DNA from: Lutispora thermophila DSM 19022
GTDB lineage: Bacteria; Bacillota; Clostridia; Lutisporales; Lutisporaceae
Assembly (NCBI RefSeq): GCF_900142105.1
Contig: NZ_FQZS01000005.1
Location: 62,001 to 126,000 of the forward strand
Direction: 5' to 3'
Length of the DNA: 64,000 bases
Numbering within the stretch: position 1 is the stretch's first letter; each line of letters starts with the position of its first letter. The notes below the pieces were generated by a model, which ran no database searches, was not told where the DNA came from, and saw only the letters and a list, made by a program, of their open reading frames with translations. The position numbers and the translations under genes were made by a program. Positions 63,238-64,000 of this stretch are shown one piece after another.

Positions 63238-63582
63238 ATGGAAAACGGCAGTAAAATGAAGGCCCTTTTTATTATTATAAATGCCGGATATGCAAATGAG
63301 GTTGTGAGTTTGCTGCGTGAGGCAGGTGCTAAAGGGGCAACCATTTTAAATTCCCGTGGAGAAGGAGTGCAACATGAGTATTTTATGGGCATTACAGTAG
63401 ATTCCGAAAAAGAATTGATTGTTTGTGTAGTGGAGGAAACTACTGCGGAAAAGGCTATGATAATGATGAAAGAAAGGAAGGGCGTGCAACCCCATGTCCG
63501 AAGCGTTTGCTTTACCATGCCTATTGATACAGTAGTCGGTCTCAATATGCCTTTTCTGAATCCGGCAGATGATAAAGAATAA
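63238..63582 (+). CDS. free-standing PII-like regulatory protein
   Basis: The 114-residue protein has the PII-like beta-alpha-beta pattern: MKALFIIINAGYANEVVSLLREAGAKGATILNSRGEG near 7-43, a T-loop-length segment with VQHEYFMGITVDSEKE, and VCFTMPIDTVVGL near 90. The tail motif FTMPIDTVVG mirrors FTIPIEHL at the end of the DUF1538 protein 20 bases upstream. It probably binds a small ligand and regulates that membrane protein; the ligand is unknown. Confidence 0.82.
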   Translation: MENGSKMKALFIIINAGYANEVVSLLREAGAKGATILNSRGEGVQHEYFMGITVDSEKELIVCVVEETTAEKAMIMMKERKGVQPHVRSVCFTMPIDTVVGLNMPFLNPADDKE

Positions 63583-63762
63583 AATGAATTTTTGAGGACT
63601 TAAAATATGTAATTACTACTTAACATCTGAAATACTCAATGCCTGAACAAAAGGATTTTCTAGCTTTTTGTCGAATATAGTGGAAAGTGATGGTAGGAAA
63701 TGTTCAAATCCTTGTACATATTCCTACTAACATTGACAAAAGATTAAGAAAAGGTGATAAAA

Positions 63763-64000
63763 GTGATATATCTTAATGAGAAAGCTCTGTTTGACTTGGC
63801 AGATTACAATGAGTTGATTTCTGTTATAGAAAAATCTATGAGTGTCTATGAAGAAAAGCGATTTGTTATGCCCGATAGAATAAGCGTTTCTAATGGAAAT
63901 GAAACATATCTGTATATGCCTTGCTTTACAGATGAAGTTAAAGGTACCAAAATACTTACAATATATCCTAATAATGCGCAAATAGACATCCCCACAATCC
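63763..64000 (+). CDS. ornithine cyclodeaminase/mu-crystallin family protein, 3' end outside window
   Basis: The frame runs open to the window end from GTG 63763, which has AAGGTGAT about 6 bases upstream. About 79 residues are visible: VIYLNEKALFDLADYNELI, IEKSMSVYEE, RFVMPDRISV, ETYLYMPCFTDEVKGTKILT. These match the N-terminal substrate domain of the family (MPDR, LLMPCF, GTK). Members deaminate ornithine to proline or reduce ketimines and imino acids. The specific activity cannot be told from this part. Confidence 0.82.
   Translation, partial: MIYLNEKALFDLADYNELISVIEKSMSVYEEKRFVMPDRISVSNGNETYLYMPCFTDEVKGTKILTIYPNNAQIDIPTI

Noticed and set aside
63733-63765. TTGACA-like box before the cyclodeaminase-family gene
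   Set aside because: A -10 at normal spacing would overlap the ribosome site, giving an improbably short leader.

Overview
The window looks like a chromosome segment of a low-GC, endospore-forming, amino-acid-fermenting member of the Clostridia, possibly Tissierellales-like (taxonomy is inference from gene content). Spore formation is indicated by cotJABC, a YheC/YheD-type coat ATP-grasp protein, a SleB-type hydrolase and a LysM-GH18 enzyme of the SleL/YaaH type. Amino-acid use is indicated by serine dehydratase, a histidine-utilisation operon, an alanine:cation symporter and peptidases. ATG, TTG and GTG starts are all used behind good Shine-Dalgarno (SD) sequences. I saw no rRNA, tRNA, CRISPR array, intact insertion sequence or prophage.

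Layout. 1-8.7 kb: the 3' part of a giant cyclic beta-1,2-glucan synthase-like gene, then sdaAB-sdaAA. 8.8-10.1 kb (minus): a folT-like ECF substrate-binding gene behind a long leader with a tetrahydrofolate riboswitch and terminator. 10.4-13.9 kb: a SARP/BTAD-AAA-TPR regulator and a small redox-motif protein. 14.3-18.2 kb: hutU-hutI-cyclodeaminase. 18.3-22.7 kb: a MacB-like ABC exporter with a secreted Ig-like repeat protein in the same operon. 22.9-25.4 kb: gap and, convergent, an AGCS symporter. 25.7-27.6 kb: an orphan histidine kinase and an M19 dipeptidase. 27.6-34.8 kb (minus): a tight three-gene operon led by a 1624-residue protein joining HD, helical-repeat, nucleotidyltransferase, GNAT-like and phosphoribosyltransferase regions. 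It is followed by a lactate/malate dehydrogenase-like protein and a flavodoxin-like oxidoreductase, and is the strongest candidate for an undescribed system here. 35.0-41.3 kb: nitroreductase, folD, a c-di-AMP riboswitch with a cell-wall hydrolase, then dinB-mtnA-2-hydroxyacid dehydrogenase.

41.9-43.6 kb: 6S RNA, cotJABC and a small Cys-rich protein. 43.7-49.1 kb: an adenosylcobalamin riboswitch followed by cobT-cobU-cobS-cobC-cbiB-cobD, the late (lower-ligand) steps of B12 assembly, which suits corrinoid salvage. 49.1-54.8 kb: a permease, an MFS transporter, pckA and an M20 peptidase. 54.9-60.0 kb: glycosyltransferase, beta-propeller, YheC-like gene, a broken second propeller copy and the LysM-GH18 gene. 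60.2-61.0 kb: decayed kinase and peptidase remnants. 61.3-63.6 kb: a DUF1538 membrane protein with a PII-like tail plus a free PII-like protein. The window ends inside an ornithine cyclodeaminase-family gene.

Regulation is unusually readable. There are three riboswitches (THF, c-di-AMP, AdoCbl), several near-consensus promoters and 6S RNA. Sites matching the CcpN operator consensus lie at both the gap and pckA promoters, which would link the two gluconeogenic genes. Folate one-carbon chemistry recurs (folT with its THF switch, formimino-THF cyclodeaminase, a FolD variant lacking the usual catalytic Lys). A dispersed palindromic repeat family occupies three intergenic gaps.
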